Of a stretch of DNA of 64,000 nucleotides, positions 8,789 through 17,271 are shown piece by piece (the first letter of the stretch is position 1; every line of letters starts with the position of its first letter). The notes under the pieces were generated by a model that had not been told where the DNA came from, did not search any database, and worked only from the letters and a program-made list of their open reading frames with translations. The DNA comes from Prochlorococcus_E sp000760215 (GTDB taxonomy: Bacteria > Cyanobacteriota > Cyanobacteriia > PCC-6307 > Cyanobiaceae): assembly GCF_047303175.1 (NCBI RefSeq), contig NZ_CP138945.1; one strand, written 5' to 3'. The position numbers and the translations under genes are program-made.

Positions 8789-9447
8789 AAGAGAAAGAGT
8801 TCAATCTAGATATTGATCGTCTGCAGCGATTAAGGATGGTAGAAGCCATTTGGGGAGAAAACAAGTCAATTCAACAAATCAGTAGAATTTTGAAGAGATT
8901 GGAAACATCTGATCAATTAGCTTTAGTAACTAGAGTTAACGAAGAAAAAGCATCAAAGTTAATTTCTGATTTTAAAACCGCTAAATATCATGCTCAAGCA
9001 TCTTGCTTAACATTAGGGGAACCTGTTTTAATTAATAAATCATTAGGCGAAGTTTTAGTTGTTACTGGTGGCACAAGTGATCATAGAGTTGCTTCTGAGG
9101 CGATTCTTTCCTTGCATTGTCATAGTGTAAAAACTGATTTATTAATGGATGTAGGCATCTCTGGCCTACATAGACTATTAGGAAATTTAGAGAAATTATC
9201 ACAAGCAAAAGTTGTTATTGCTTGTGCTGGGATGGAGGGAGCCCTGCCCACAGTCATTGCAGGATTAATTCCACAACCAGTTATTGGTTTACCAGTATCA
9301 GTTGGTTATGGGGTTAGCAATGGAGGTCATGCTGCACTGCAAAGCATGCTTGGCAGCTGTTCTCCTGGATTATTGGTTGTGAACATTGACAATGGATATG
9401 GCGCCGCAATGGCGGCCCTAAGAATTCTCAATTCAAGTATTTTGTAA
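8785..9447 (+). CDS. larB: LarB-like nickel pincer cofactor / AIR-carboxylase family protein
   Basis: A 220-residue protein of the LarB/PurE-like family. In the lactate racemase system LarB carboxylates and hydrolyses nicotinic acid adenine dinucleotide during nickel-pincer cofactor synthesis. The PurE-like core has VVTGGTSDHRVASEAI, VIACAGMEGALPTVIAGL and PVSVGYGVSNGGHAAL, and ends with VVNIDNGYGAAMAA. larC and larE are not in the window, so the pincer role is uncertain here. Coupled by ATGA to the preceding gene. Confidence 0.85.
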   Translation: MKEKEFNLDIDRLQRLRMVEAIWGENKSIQQISRILKRLETSDQLALVTRVNEEKASKLISDFKTAKYHAQASCLTLGEPVLINKSLGEVLVVTGGTSDHRVASEAILSLHCHSVKTDLLMDVGISGLHRLLGNLEKLSQAKVVIACAGMEGALPTVIAGLIPQPVIGLPVSVGYGVSNGGHAALQSMLGSCSPGLLVVNIDNGYGAAMAALRILNSSIL

Positions 9448-9478
9448 ATCAATTTATTATCTGCTCAACAATTTAAGT

Positions 9479-9613
9479 TCAAGTGTTATTTAATTCTAAG
9501 ACCTGCTCAAGCCACAATTTCATACGATAAGTCAGACGACCTTCATGGTATCGAGACAATGCCTCTGCCAATACAGGCGTATTAACCCAATTCAACGATC
9601 TTTTTATTCTCAA
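9479..9613 (-). CDS. Possible small protein (44 aa, TTG start) or gene remnant
   Basis: A minus-strand frame opens after a stop and reads LRIKRSLNWVNTPVLAEALS, then RYHEGRLTYRMKLWLEQVLE and LNNT before TGA. Its composition (Arg, Leu, Trp, amphipathic helix) looks coding rather than random. There is no ATG at the front; TTG at 9613 is the best start, and an internal ATG would leave only 14 residues. It could be a conserved small picocyanobacterial protein or the end of a decayed gene. Confidence 0.35.
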   Translation of the reverse strand: MRIKRSLNWVNTPVLAEALSRYHEGRLTYRMKLWLEQVLELNNT

Positions 9614-9683
9614 AGAAGATAATGAAATTTATAGATTGAATTTGGGCTATAAATAAGTACTTAGCAAGAGGTTGCAAACAAGA

Positions 9684-9851
9684 TCAATCTTGTTTGTCAT
9701 ATTTTGTTCCCAGCCTAGACAATTCATTGCTATTACTTTGGGACTCAACATCAAGCAAACGATTGACTAGCTCAGAAAGATCTCTTTGAGCTAATTCACC
9801 ATTGCTCTCCCACTTCATTGACCGAGGTTCAGGTTGAGACGAGGCAGACAC
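9684..9851 (-). CDS. Possible small conserved protein (55 aa, GTG start)
   Basis: A minus-strand ORF with GTG start encodes a hydrophilic 55-residue protein. It contains SQPEPRSMKWESNGELAQRD, then a leucine-patterned helix (LSELVNRLLDVES) and the ending RLGTKYDKQD. The helix pattern and the composition, better balanced than the surrounding spacer, suggest a true gene. No known domain. It lies in the roughly 600-base spacer between larB and thiS, with the same orientation as thiS and as the 9479-9613 frame. The remaining spacer bases show nothing else except the hairpin at 10013. Confidence 0.45.
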   Translation of the reverse strand: MSASSQPEPRSMKWESNGELAQRDLSELVNRLLDVESQSNSNELSRLGTKYDKQD

Positions 9852-10012
9852 CTAACTAAATAAAAACTTACTCAACAAGATTAACTGTGTGTAACCGCTG
9901 ACTTGCCCCATGTTGCGAATTTTTAGTAGAAGAAAATATAAAGATTTTGCAAAAGAGGTATTTTCTTGTGAATATTTTATAAATGCTTAATATTTGAGGT
10001 TAATTTCACTCA

Positions 10013-10057
10013 TTTTTTGAGAATCAATTGATTTTGTCTGTATTGATTTTCAAAAAA
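10013..10057 (-). terminator. Long hairpin abutting the thiS stop codon
   Basis: The arms TTTTTTGAGAATCAAT (10013-10028) and ATTGATTTTCAAAAAA (10042-10057) pair over 16 bp with one G-T wobble and a 13-base loop. The 3' arm ends exactly at the thiS stop. The A/T ends of the stem replace a separate T-tract, so this is either a bidirectional terminator or a 3'-end RNA-stabilising hairpin for the thiE-thiS message. Confidence 0.65.
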
Positions 10058-10270
10058 TTATGCGCCTCCTCCAACAATAGTAACAATCTCAAGCATATCT
10101 CCGTCTTGGATGCTTTGACTCGACCAAAGATCTGGGCTCAATATTGTCCCGTTAAACTCAACCACTATTAGCTTAGGGTTAAAACCAAGCTTAGTGATTA
10201 AGAAAGATAGATTTTGCTCTTTTGTTTCTAAATCAATAGTTATAAGCTCTCCATTTATAGTTAGTTTCAT
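10058..10270 (-). CDS. thiS: Sulfur carrier protein ThiS
   Basis: A 70-residue ubiquitin-like protein that carries thiocarboxylate sulfur for thiazole formation. The required C-terminal di-glycine is present, but as VGGGA with one extra alanine after the glycines rather than ending in GG. Related picocyanobacterial ThiS proteins may be trimmed or use the internal GG. MKLTINGELITIDLE at the front and QDGDMLEIVTIVGGG at the end match the family. The gene overlaps thiE by 4 bases (ATGA), indicating coupled translation. Confidence 0.92.
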   Translation of the reverse strand: MKLTINGELITIDLETKEQNLSFLITKLGFNPKLIVVEFNGTILSPDLWSSQSIQDGDMLEIVTIVGGGA

Positions 10271-11304
10271 TTAATTTTCTCCAAAAGCCCTTTGCTTGCT
10301 AAGTATGGATCTTTTGATTCCATGATTGCATTGATTACTGCTATTCGCTTAGCTCCTGCATTATTTACTTCAATTATATTAGTGCTATTAACTCCACCAA
10401 TTGCAAACCAAGGGATACTAACTTGACTTGCAATATCTTTTAAAAAATCAACTCCTAATTCATTTTCACCAGGCTTGGAATTCGTTTTAAAGATTGGACC
10501 TATGCCTAGATAATCAAATGATTTATTAGTGGCAATTTCTATCTGCTCTAATGAGTGTGTACTTTGTCCAATTAACTTTTCAGCTCCAAGTATATTCCTA
10601 GCAATTTCTACTGGAAGATCTTCTTGTCCCAAGTGAATTCCATCAGCATCTGTTGCAAGAGCAATATCCAACCTGTCATTAACTATAAAAAGAGATTCAT
10701 GCTTTTTGCAGATATCTGATATTTCTTTGGCGATTGAAAAACTTTCTAAATCAGTGCCTTCTTTGCATCTGTACTGAATCATAGTTACTCCTGCTTGAAG
10801 AGCTAAAGAAACAGTTCTAATTAATTCCTTATGAGGCTTTGTAATAAGGCAAAGTTTGCATTCCCTAAGCTTTTTATCTAATTTCCTTTTTGTGGAAGAC
10901 TTTAAAATAACTACTTCCAAGTCATAAACCTTATAACGCATATTTGCTGTAATTTCTGACAACTCTGAGTGCCAAGGGCGAGAAAATTCTTCAAGGACTC
11001 TTAAAGCCTCTTGAACCCTGCCAAAATTAGCCGCTACTATTTCCTTTGGCAGAGTTCGCTTCTCTTGTATTGAATGTGATATACCGGCTCCTCTATCAGC
11101 ACTAGCACAACGGGCTCTTTTATAAAAATCAAAATGTTGTTGCCCTAATTGCTGACGCCAGTTCTTTATTGTTATTACTAGTTCTTTATCCTTCAAATAA
11201 AATCTGCACCAGTCTTCAATTACTCGCAGGCCTTCCCTTGCTCTATCAAGATTAGCATCTATTAGCTGAGCAACACGTTCATCCGGCTGAGGGGTGACAC
11301 TCAT
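10267..11304 (-). CDS. thiE: Thiamine-phosphate synthase with cyanobacterial N-terminal domain
   Basis: TIM-barrel enzyme that joins HMP-PP and thiazole phosphate. The C-terminal two thirds carries MIQYRCKEG, VNDRLDIALATDADGIHLGQ, GQSTHS, GIGPIFKTNSKPG and AIGGVN. The first 145 or so residues form an extra helical domain (ERVAQLIDANLDRAREGLRV and LRVLEEFSRPW), the ThiE-associated domain typical of cyanobacteria. This explains the 345-residue length against about 210 in E. coli. It is the first gene of the thiE-thiS pair. Confidence 0.94.
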   Translation of the reverse strand: MSVTPQPDERVAQLIDANLDRAREGLRVIEDWCRFYLKDKELVITIKNWRQQLGQQHFDFYKRARCASADRGAGISHSIQEKRTLPKEIVAANFGRVQEALRVLEEFSRPWHSELSEITANMRYKVYDLEVVILKSSTKRKLDKKLRECKLCLITKPHKELIRTVSLALQAGVTMIQYRCKEGTDLESFSIAKEISDICKKHESLFIVNDRLDIALATDADGIHLGQEDLPVEIARNILGAEKLIGQSTHSLEQIEIATNKSFDYLGIGPIFKTNSKPGENELGVDFLKDIASQVSIPWFAIGGVNSTNIIEVNNAGAKRIAVINAIMESKDPYLASKGLLEKIK

Positions 11305-11347
11305 CTATTTCGTGCCAATCTTAAAGAGGTTGCATATCCCCTTAGTT

Positions 11348-11455
11348 ATGGGAAACGCTGATTTTGATAGCACTAATGTGCTCATTTGGGGAGTTCTTCT
11401 ACTTGGAGGGATAGGTTTTTTTGTGGTTTGGGGATTAGCTAATGCCTACCCTTAG
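11348..11455 (+). CDS. Small single-span membrane protein (35 aa)
   Basis: ATG at 11348 opens a 35-residue frame. A short polar start (MGNADFDSTN) is followed by one transmembrane helix (VLIWGVLLLGGIGFFVVWGL) and the end ANAYP. This size and layout is typical of the small accessory subunits of cyanobacterial photosynthetic or respiratory complexes, but I cannot match it to a named Psb, Psa, Pet or Ndh subunit. It sits between thiE and ribF, on the opposite strand to both, with 43 and 17 bp spacing. Membrane location is clear; function unknown. Confidence 0.65.
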   Translation: MGNADFDSTNVLIWGVLLLGGIGFFVVWGLANAYP

Positions 11456-11472
11456 CCAAATTTATTCTAACG

Positions 11473-12384
11473 CTAAGTCAATATTGAAATAGCCATCTTT
11501 GCGTCTAATTTAATTTGATTACTTAAATCATCTAAGGTGGGGAACTTCTTTTGATCTCTTATCCGTTCGACAGGTTTAACTATTAATTCTTTGCCTTTCA
11601 AATCAATATTCTGATTTAAAAAATGGACCTCTGTTGCAGAGGGGGCTCTTGGATCAATTGTTGGTTGTGATCCTAGATTCATTACTGCTGGAATGAAATC
11701 TTCGTTATTAACCTCTTTGGCTAAAACTGCATAAACTCCTGGACTTGGAAGAAGCTTGCGAGCATCAACTTGAAGATTTGCTGTTGGCCAACCTATTTCT
11801 TTGCCAATACCCTTTCCTTGAACAACAGCACCTCGAAAAACATAAGGTCTACCTAAAAGATTGTTTGTTGTTTTTAAATCACCTGCTTTTAGGGCTGATC
11901 TAATTCTGCTGCTACTCATTCTCCCTTTACTATCTTCAATTATTTCTACTACGATTATTTCTACGTTTGATCGCTTCCCTAATTTAATCAAAGTCGAGTT
12001 ATCTCCTTCTCTATCTTTTCCAAATCTAAAATTTGCTCCTATTGCAATTTGTTTTGCTTGCAATTGATTTAAAAGAATTTGCTCAAAAAATTCTTCTGCA
12101 GTTAAAGATGCTAATAAACGATCAAATGGTACTAAAACCAATTGTTTGACCCCTAAAGGCTCAAGCAATGCAGCTTTCTCGGATGGCAAGTCTAGACGAA
12201 GTCTGGACTCGCCATAAAGAACCTCACGAGGATGAGGCCAGAAGCTTACAACTGTTGGAATTCCAAGTTTTGTCGTTGTTATTCTTTTAATAACACTTTG
12301 ATGGCCAGCATGAAGACCATCAAAACTTCCTAAAGCCAAAGCTGTAGGGAGGCTTGCCTGAAGTGGAGAACAGAGTGATATCAA
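11473..12384 (-). CDS. ribF: Bifunctional riboflavin kinase / FAD synthetase
   Basis: Converts riboflavin to FMN and FAD. The N-terminal FAD synthetase domain has ALGSFDGLHAGHQSVI (nucleotidyltransferase HxGH-like motif, about 17-32) and the later SSSRIRSALKAGD. The C-terminal kinase domain begins near LLGRPYVFRGAVVQGKGIG and has GWPTANLQ and PGVYAVLA. Length is 303 residues, standard for the family. The start lies 60 bp from the divergent DUF3611 gene. Confidence 0.95.
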   Translation of the reverse strand: MISLCSPLQASLPTALALGSFDGLHAGHQSVIKRITTTKLGIPTVVSFWPHPREVLYGESRLRLDLPSEKAALLEPLGVKQLVLVPFDRLLASLTAEEFFEQILLNQLQAKQIAIGANFRFGKDREGDNSTLIKLGKRSNVEIIVVEIIEDSKGRMSSSRIRSALKAGDLKTTNNLLGRPYVFRGAVVQGKGIGKEIGWPTANLQVDARKLLPSPGVYAVLAKEVNNEDFIPAVMNLGSQPTIDPRAPSATEVHFLNQNIDLKGKELIVKPVERIRDQKKFPTLDDLSNQIKLDAKMAISILT

Positions 12385-12444
12385 GATGAACGTGCAATTT
12401 TCTCAAATAAGTGGCAAGTTTGAATTAATGCCGCATTGTTTTTG

Positions 12445-13008
12445 ATGGCTGACCAGCCAGATTTCCCCTCTATAGCCTTAGGGATGAGGCGTATTGGTTG
12501 GATACGCTTTTGGGTCCAGACAGTTCTTGGAGTTGTTGTTGTTGGTGTGTTGCTGTTTAACAATGTAGGAAGCAGCTTGGCTAGAAACTCTGAAAAAGCA
12601 TTGGGCTTAGGACCAGGTTTGTCCCTTACCAGTTTGGCTTTTCTTTTATTGTTATACAGCCTTTGGCAGGGATGGTTGATAGTACTAACAGGAAGAGCCA
12701 TTAATACCCCTGCTCGTCCTAGCAGAGCTGAGACTAGTCGGTTGTTAAAAAGAGGCCTCATAATTGATTTATTGGGATTAATATTTTCTTCAATTGGGTA
12801 TCAATCATTAGCAGGGGCTCTTTTTGTTCAAGCTTCTATGCAAGCACCTGGTATTTCTATAGGGGCAGGTGTGAGAGCAATGGAGAATTATCCAATTACT
12901 TCTTTGGAAATGCTTTCAGTTTTAAGTAACACACAGGTTTTATTTGCACATTTGCTTGGATTGATTTTTTCCCTCTGGTTGCTTCAAAGAATCTATCGGC
13001 CTAGATAA
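12445..13008 (+). CDS. DUF3611 (Tic21-like) membrane protein
   Basis: A membrane protein of about 187 residues with four hydrophobic segments. The sequence IALGMRRIGWIRFWVQTVLG at the front, RLLKRGLIIDLLGLIFSSIG and the final WLLQRIYRPR fit the cyanobacterial/plastid DUF3611 family, which includes plant Tic21/PIC1 (protein import or iron permease). The upstream in-frame TTG at 12436 is less likely than this ATG. The 3' end overlaps the convergent surE by 16 bases. Function in cyanobacteria is not known. Confidence 0.82.
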   Translation: MADQPDFPSIALGMRRIGWIRFWVQTVLGVVVVGVLLFNNVGSSLARNSEKALGLGPGLSLTSLAFLLLLYSLWQGWLIVLTGRAINTPARPSRAETSRLLKRGLIIDLLGLIFSSIGYQSLAGALFVQASMQAPGISIGAGVRAMENYPITSLEMLSVLSNTQVLFAHLLGLIFSLWLLQRIYRPR

Positions 13009-13802
13009 TTTTTAAAATCTAATTTTGGTAAATCATCAACATTTCCTCTCCAAAACAAATCTGGCTGCACTGGAGTCAATGATGGTGCATTGGTTTCGAT
13101 TTGAGATACATCACTAGGCCATTCAATGGGACCATCTCCAGCAGATTCAAGATCTCTTACCGCTTCTCCAGCCATCCAATAATAAGTATTTCCTCTAGGG
13201 TCCTTTCTCTTACTAAATTGTTCTTGATATTGTCTAATAGAAAGTCTTGTCCAGCCAATCTCACCCATATCTTCAGCATTACACGGGGGGATATTTAAAT
13301 TAAGTAGTAACTTTTGGGACCAATTACGCAATAAAGCATTCTCGGAAATATTTAAAGCTATTTCTCCAGCAAAAGCAAACTCTCGCCATTGAAAACTCGC
13401 TACACTAACTGCTATTGAAGGGATACCTTCAAGCGTTCCTTCAAGAGCAGCTGCCACAGTCCCTGAACAGAAAATATCCGTACCAAGATTTGGACCATGG
13501 TTTATGCCAGACATAATCAAATCTGGCTTTTCATCCAAAAGTTCATATAAAGCAAGTTTTACACAGTCTGCTGGGGTACCACTACATGCCCATGCTTTGA
13601 TGCCTTTTTGAAAAAGTTCGTCTACTCGTTCTGCTCTTATAGGGGCTTGTAAAGTAAGGCCATGTCCTGTTGCAGATCGTTCTTGATCAGGACAAACTAC
13701 TATTACCTTATGGCCCCTATTAGCTGCTGCAATAGCAAGTGTTCGCATTCCCTCTGCAAACACTCCATCATCATTACTAATTAAAATTGTCAATGGGTTC
13801 AT
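12993..13802 (-). CDS. surE: 5'/3'-nucleotidase SurE
   Basis: Metal-dependent nucleoside monophosphate phosphatase. LISNDDGVFAEGM (metal-binding Asp pair, about 7-19), CSGTPADCVKLAL and DLIMSGINHGPNLGTD are the family's signature motifs. Length 269 residues. It is convergent with the DUF3611 gene (16-base overlap) and divergent from pheS with a 71-bp gap containing A-rich sequence. Confidence 0.95.
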   Translation of the reverse strand: MNPLTILISNDDGVFAEGMRTLAIAAANRGHKVIVVCPDQERSATGHGLTLQAPIRAERVDELFQKGIKAWACSGTPADCVKLALYELLDEKPDLIMSGINHGPNLGTDIFCSGTVAAALEGTLEGIPSIAVSVASFQWREFAFAGEIALNISENALLRNWSQKLLLNLNIPPCNAEDMGEIGWTRLSIRQYQEQFSKRKDPRGNTYYWMAGEAVRDLESAGDGPIEWPSDVSQIETNAPSLTPVQPDLFWRGNVDDLPKLDFKNYLGR

Positions 13803-13873
13803 TGTTGCTGGTTGCTCGTAAAAAAAAAATAGTGACCATACCTGTTTAAGATTGTATTCAATCTATTTTTGTT

Positions 13874-14881
13874 GTGAGTCAAAACGTCTCTCTTAAGCAG
13901 CTCAATGATGACCTCGAAGGGTTAGAGAAAGAAGCTGCAAAGGCTATTACCATTTCTCAAGACAAGGATTCTCTCGAGCAACTTAGAATACAGTTCCTAG
14001 GAAAGAAAGGCCGCCTATCAAAAGTATTAGCCTCTATGGCCAATTTGGATGGATCTGAACGTCCAGCAATTGGTCAAAGAGCAAATTTATTAAAAAATCA
14101 ACTGCACAAATTAATTGCTGAACGATCTAATAATTTAGAAGAGAAGATTTTAAATGAACAAATCAAGAATGAAAGTGTAGATGTGACTGCACCGCCTACA
14201 GGCAAACCATTTGGCAATAGACATCCCTTAATGAAAACAACAGAGCAAATAGTTGATCTCTTCTGCGGACTTGGATATGAAGTTCATGAGGGTCCTGAAA
14301 TTGAAACTGACTATTACAATTTTGAGGCTTTAAATATTCCTGCAGATCATCCAGCAAGGGATATGCAAGACACATTTTATTTAGAAAACAATTTGCTTCT
14401 TAGAACACACACTTCCCCTGTGCAGATTCGATGCTTAGAAGGAAGCCCTCCCCCAGTAAGAATCATTGCACCAGGTCGGGTCTATAGAAGAGATGCAATT
14501 GATGCAACTCATTCGCCTGTTTTTCATCAAATAGAGGTATTGGCTATTGATGAAGGATTGGACTTCAGCCATCTTCGTGGAACAGTGATGGCATTCTTAA
14601 AAGCTTTTTTTGGAGATTTGCCAGTTCGTTTTAGAGCTAGCTATTTCCCATTCACTGAACCTTCTGTTGAGGTTGATGTCCAATGGAGAGGGAAATGGCT
14701 TGAAGTGATGGGCTGTGGGATGGTTGATCCTGCTGTATTAAATGGATTGGGCATTGACCCTGAAAGGTGGACTGGTTTCGCTGCAGGGCTAGGGGTAGAA
14801 CGCTTCTGCATGGTTCGACATGAGATAGATGATATTAGGAGGCTTTATACAAGTGACCTTAGATTTTTGGAGCAATTTTAG
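13874..14881 (+). CDS. pheS: Phenylalanine-tRNA ligase alpha subunit
   Basis: Class II synthetase alpha subunit; charges tRNA-Phe with PheT, which is not in this window. An N-terminal coiled coil (about 1-90) precedes the catalytic domain. Motif 2 is RVYRRDAIDATHSPVFHQIE, the segment GNRHPLMKTTEQI leads the core, and motif 3 is GFAAGLGVERFCMVRHEI. GTG start at 13874; 335 residues, the expected length. pheS and pheT are normally separate in cyanobacteria. Confidence 0.96.
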   Translation: MSQNVSLKQLNDDLEGLEKEAAKAITISQDKDSLEQLRIQFLGKKGRLSKVLASMANLDGSERPAIGQRANLLKNQLHKLIAERSNNLEEKILNEQIKNESVDVTAPPTGKPFGNRHPLMKTTEQIVDLFCGLGYEVHEGPEIETDYYNFEALNIPADHPARDMQDTFYLENNLLLRTHTSPVQIRCLEGSPPPVRIIAPGRVYRRDAIDATHSPVFHQIEVLAIDEGLDFSHLRGTVMAFLKAFFGDLPVRFRASYFPFTEPSVEVDVQWRGKWLEVMGCGMVDPAVLNGLGIDPERWTGFAAGLGVERFCMVRHEIDDIRRLYTSDLRFLEQF

Positions 14882-14977
14882 AATTAGTATTGCTTCTATT
14901 TGATTTCTGGTTAATTAGATTTATCTTGTGAATAAGCTTTTTAATTAAAGTGATAAAGTTGTTTGCTTTTGTGATCA

Positions 14978-15886
14978 GTGCCTCTACTAGGACTGATTTT
15001 TAATGATGGTAAAGAGCTTTCTTTAGAAAGAGCTCTTTATATTCAAAGAAAATTTGAGGCTGCTGGTTATGAAGTTATAAGAGCTAGCAGTGCTGGTGGA
15101 ATGGTTGGCTTCGCCAACCCAGATCAACATATGAGAACACTTGGATATAACGCATGCGTTCCAGAAGGTTTTGATTCTTCTATGAAATTAGCCATTGTCT
15201 TAGGAGGAGATGGCACAGTACTTTCTGCAGCTCGTCAGACAGCGCCGATTGGAGTCCCTATTCTTACAATTAATACAGGCCATTTAGGTTTTTTAACAGA
15301 AACATACCTTCCAGATATTGATAGAGCTCTTAATAGCGTTTTAAGAACCGAATGGTATATAGAAGAAAGAACTAGTCTTGTTGTAAGTGTCATGCGTGGA
15401 GAGCAGAGACGTTGGGAAGCTTTATGTCTTAACGAAATGGCGTTACATAGAGAGCCTTTAACAAGCATGTGTCACTTTGAAATTTCAATTGGCAATCATG
15501 CACCTGTAGATATATCTGCTGATGGTGTAATCCTTTCCACTCCTACAGGTTCAACTGCTTACTCTCTTAGTGCAGGTGGACCTGTTATAACTCCAGATTG
15601 CCCAGTCCTTCAATTGACTCCTATAGCCCCACACTCATTAGCTTCAAGAGCACTTGTTTTTAGTGAATTAGAACCTGTAACTGTTTTCCCTGCAACACCT
15701 GAAAGATTGATGATGGTTGTTGATGGGACTGCAGGCTGTTATGTATGGCCAGAAGATAGGGTCCTAATTAGAAGAAGCAATCATCCTGTTAAATTCATTC
15801 GTTTGTCTGATAATGAATTCTTCCAAGTACTTGGTAATAAATTAGGCTGGGGTTTGCCTCATATCGCCAAGCCTGAAAAAAATTGA
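14978..15886 (+). CDS. nadK: NAD kinase
   Basis: Phosphorylates NAD to NADP. The catalytic GGDGT is at 76-80 within LAIVLGGDGTVLSAAR, and the second family block is DGVILSTPTGSTAYSLSAGG with the following ITPIAPH-like turn (LTPIAPHSL). Length is 302 residues. GTG start at 14978. Cyanobacteria usually encode two NAD kinases; this resembles the type with LIFNDGKELSLERAL at the start. It lies 96 bp after pheS. Confidence 0.94.
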   Translation: MPLLGLIFNDGKELSLERALYIQRKFEAAGYEVIRASSAGGMVGFANPDQHMRTLGYNACVPEGFDSSMKLAIVLGGDGTVLSAARQTAPIGVPILTINTGHLGFLTETYLPDIDRALNSVLRTEWYIEERTSLVVSVMRGEQRRWEALCLNEMALHREPLTSMCHFEISIGNHAPVDISADGVILSTPTGSTAYSLSAGGPVITPDCPVLQLTPIAPHSLASRALVFSELEPVTVFPATPERLMMVVDGTAGCYVWPEDRVLIRRSNHPVKFIRLSDNEFFQVLGNKLGWGLPHIAKPEKN

Positions 15887-15905
15887 TTGTCGAATGAAAT
15901 TACTT

Positions 15906-17210
15906 CTATTGAAATTTACCCTTAATTATAAAGACAGGATTCATTGGATTAAGTCTTGTCCCTTCTTTTAAAGACACACCTCTTAAATTTTGATGCTGGC
16001 TAATTTTCAATTGAAATCCTTTTTTCTTTAAAAGGTTCGCAATCTTTTCTAGATTTTCTATTGTTGCTAAAGGAATAACAATAATTCCTGTTGGTTTTAT
16101 TCGAGCAATAATTTCATTTAAAAGATTTATTTTCTCAGAACCTCCTCCTCCTAGAATCACTCTATTTGGTTGTGCAAGTTGACTAGGGATTGCTTCTTTT
16201 TCAAGAATTGAGAGGGCATCTGCTTCAATAATTTTTCTAGGAAAGACTGCTAGCCTTCTTGCATTTAATTTAATAAGCTCTTCCCCTCCCAAACGTTTTT
16301 CAATAGATAAAAGTTCTAATTTAGGCCTTAATCGTAAAGCTTCCAAGCCAATAGTCCCTACACCAGCACCAATATCCCAAATAACACCCGTTTCTGGAAG
16401 TTCTAAATCTGCTAATAATTGAATGCGTATTTCTCTCTTTGTCATAAGACCTGGACGATCCTGATATGACAAATAAAAACCATCTTCTATACCAAATAAA
16501 GGAATATCTTTCTTACTAATAAAGGGTTCTTTGTCCTTTATTAGCACTACTAGATGAAGTGGGTCTAGCAAAGGCAATTCTTCTTTAGGAGAAATTCGAT
16601 ATGTACGTTCTTGCTTATGACCAAGATTTTCGAATATCCAAAAGCTATAAATATTTTCAAGTTCACATGCCGCAAGTATTGCTCTTACTTCCTGGGCTCC
16701 GCCTCGATTCGGGTCTGTAAGTATACCTATCGTATTAGGTCTTTTTTGTAAAAGCTTAGTGAGAGGAGTTGTTTCTCTCCCATGAAGACTAATCCAATGA
16801 GCATCTTGCCAAGGGATAGCTAATCGTGAAAATGCTAATTGCAAAGAAGTAGGAGAAGGATGAAAAACAAGTTTTTCAGATGGAAAATTTTTTAACAATA
16901 TCCTCCCAATTCCAAACCAAAGAGGGTCTCCACTTGCTAATACAACAGTTTTTTGATCTTGCTCATTGAGCCAATTGATAAATTCTCCTGGATTATCAGT
17001 TGCAAAAAAAATTGGGAATGGATTACTTGAATTTTGCTTATTCCACCAGTCTTTAAGAGAAATCAGCAATCTTCTAGGGGCTGAAATATTTCTTGCTGAG
17101 AGGACAATTCCTTGCAATCTGCTTGAAAGATCTGCAACCCCTGAAGCTGAAACACCAATGATGTCTATAGAAATTCCCTCTTTGGCCTTGTTTTTATTGT
17201 TTCTTACCAT
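15906..17210 (-). CDS. cobL: Precorrin-6Y C5,15-methyltransferase, fused CbiE-CbiT
   Basis: Cobalamin enzyme that methylates C5 and C15 and decarboxylates precorrin-6Y. The N-terminal CbiE domain starts at ISIDIIGVSASG and has VVLASGDPLWFGIG and WISLHGRETTPL. The C-terminal CbiT domain has GVIWDIGAGVGTIGLEAL (SAM motif) and PNRVILGGGG. I placed the start at Met 17210, which gives about 434 residues. An in-frame ATG at 17300 would add 30 unrelated residues and overlap the divergent gene at 17272. Confidence 0.93.
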   Translation of the reverse strand: MVRNNKNKAKEGISIDIIGVSASGVADLSSRLQGIVLSARNISAPRRLLISLKDWWNKQNSSNPFPIFFATDNPGEFINWLNEQDQKTVVLASGDPLWFGIGRILLKNFPSEKLVFHPSPTSLQLAFSRLAIPWQDAHWISLHGRETTPLTKLLQKRPNTIGILTDPNRGGAQEVRAILAACELENIYSFWIFENLGHKQERTYRISPKEELPLLDPLHLVVLIKDKEPFISKKDIPLFGIEDGFYLSYQDRPGLMTKREIRIQLLADLELPETGVIWDIGAGVGTIGLEALRLRPKLELLSIEKRLGGEELIKLNARRLAVFPRKIIEADALSILEKEAIPSQLAQPNRVILGGGGSEKINLLNEIIARIKPTGIIVIPLATIENLEKIANLLKKKGFQLKISQHQNLRGVSLKEGTRLNPMNPVFIIKGKFQ

Positions 17211-17271
17211 ATTAAAAACATTTAATTGATAAGTTGATTGATTAGATTCTTTTTGCTTCTTAGAGAGTTCA

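Noticed and set aside
12381..12761. Minus-strand ORF of 126 residues overlapping the DUF3611 gene
   Set aside because: It lies wholly against the DUF3611 reading frame and the end of ribF, has no family resemblance and looks like a shadow frame.
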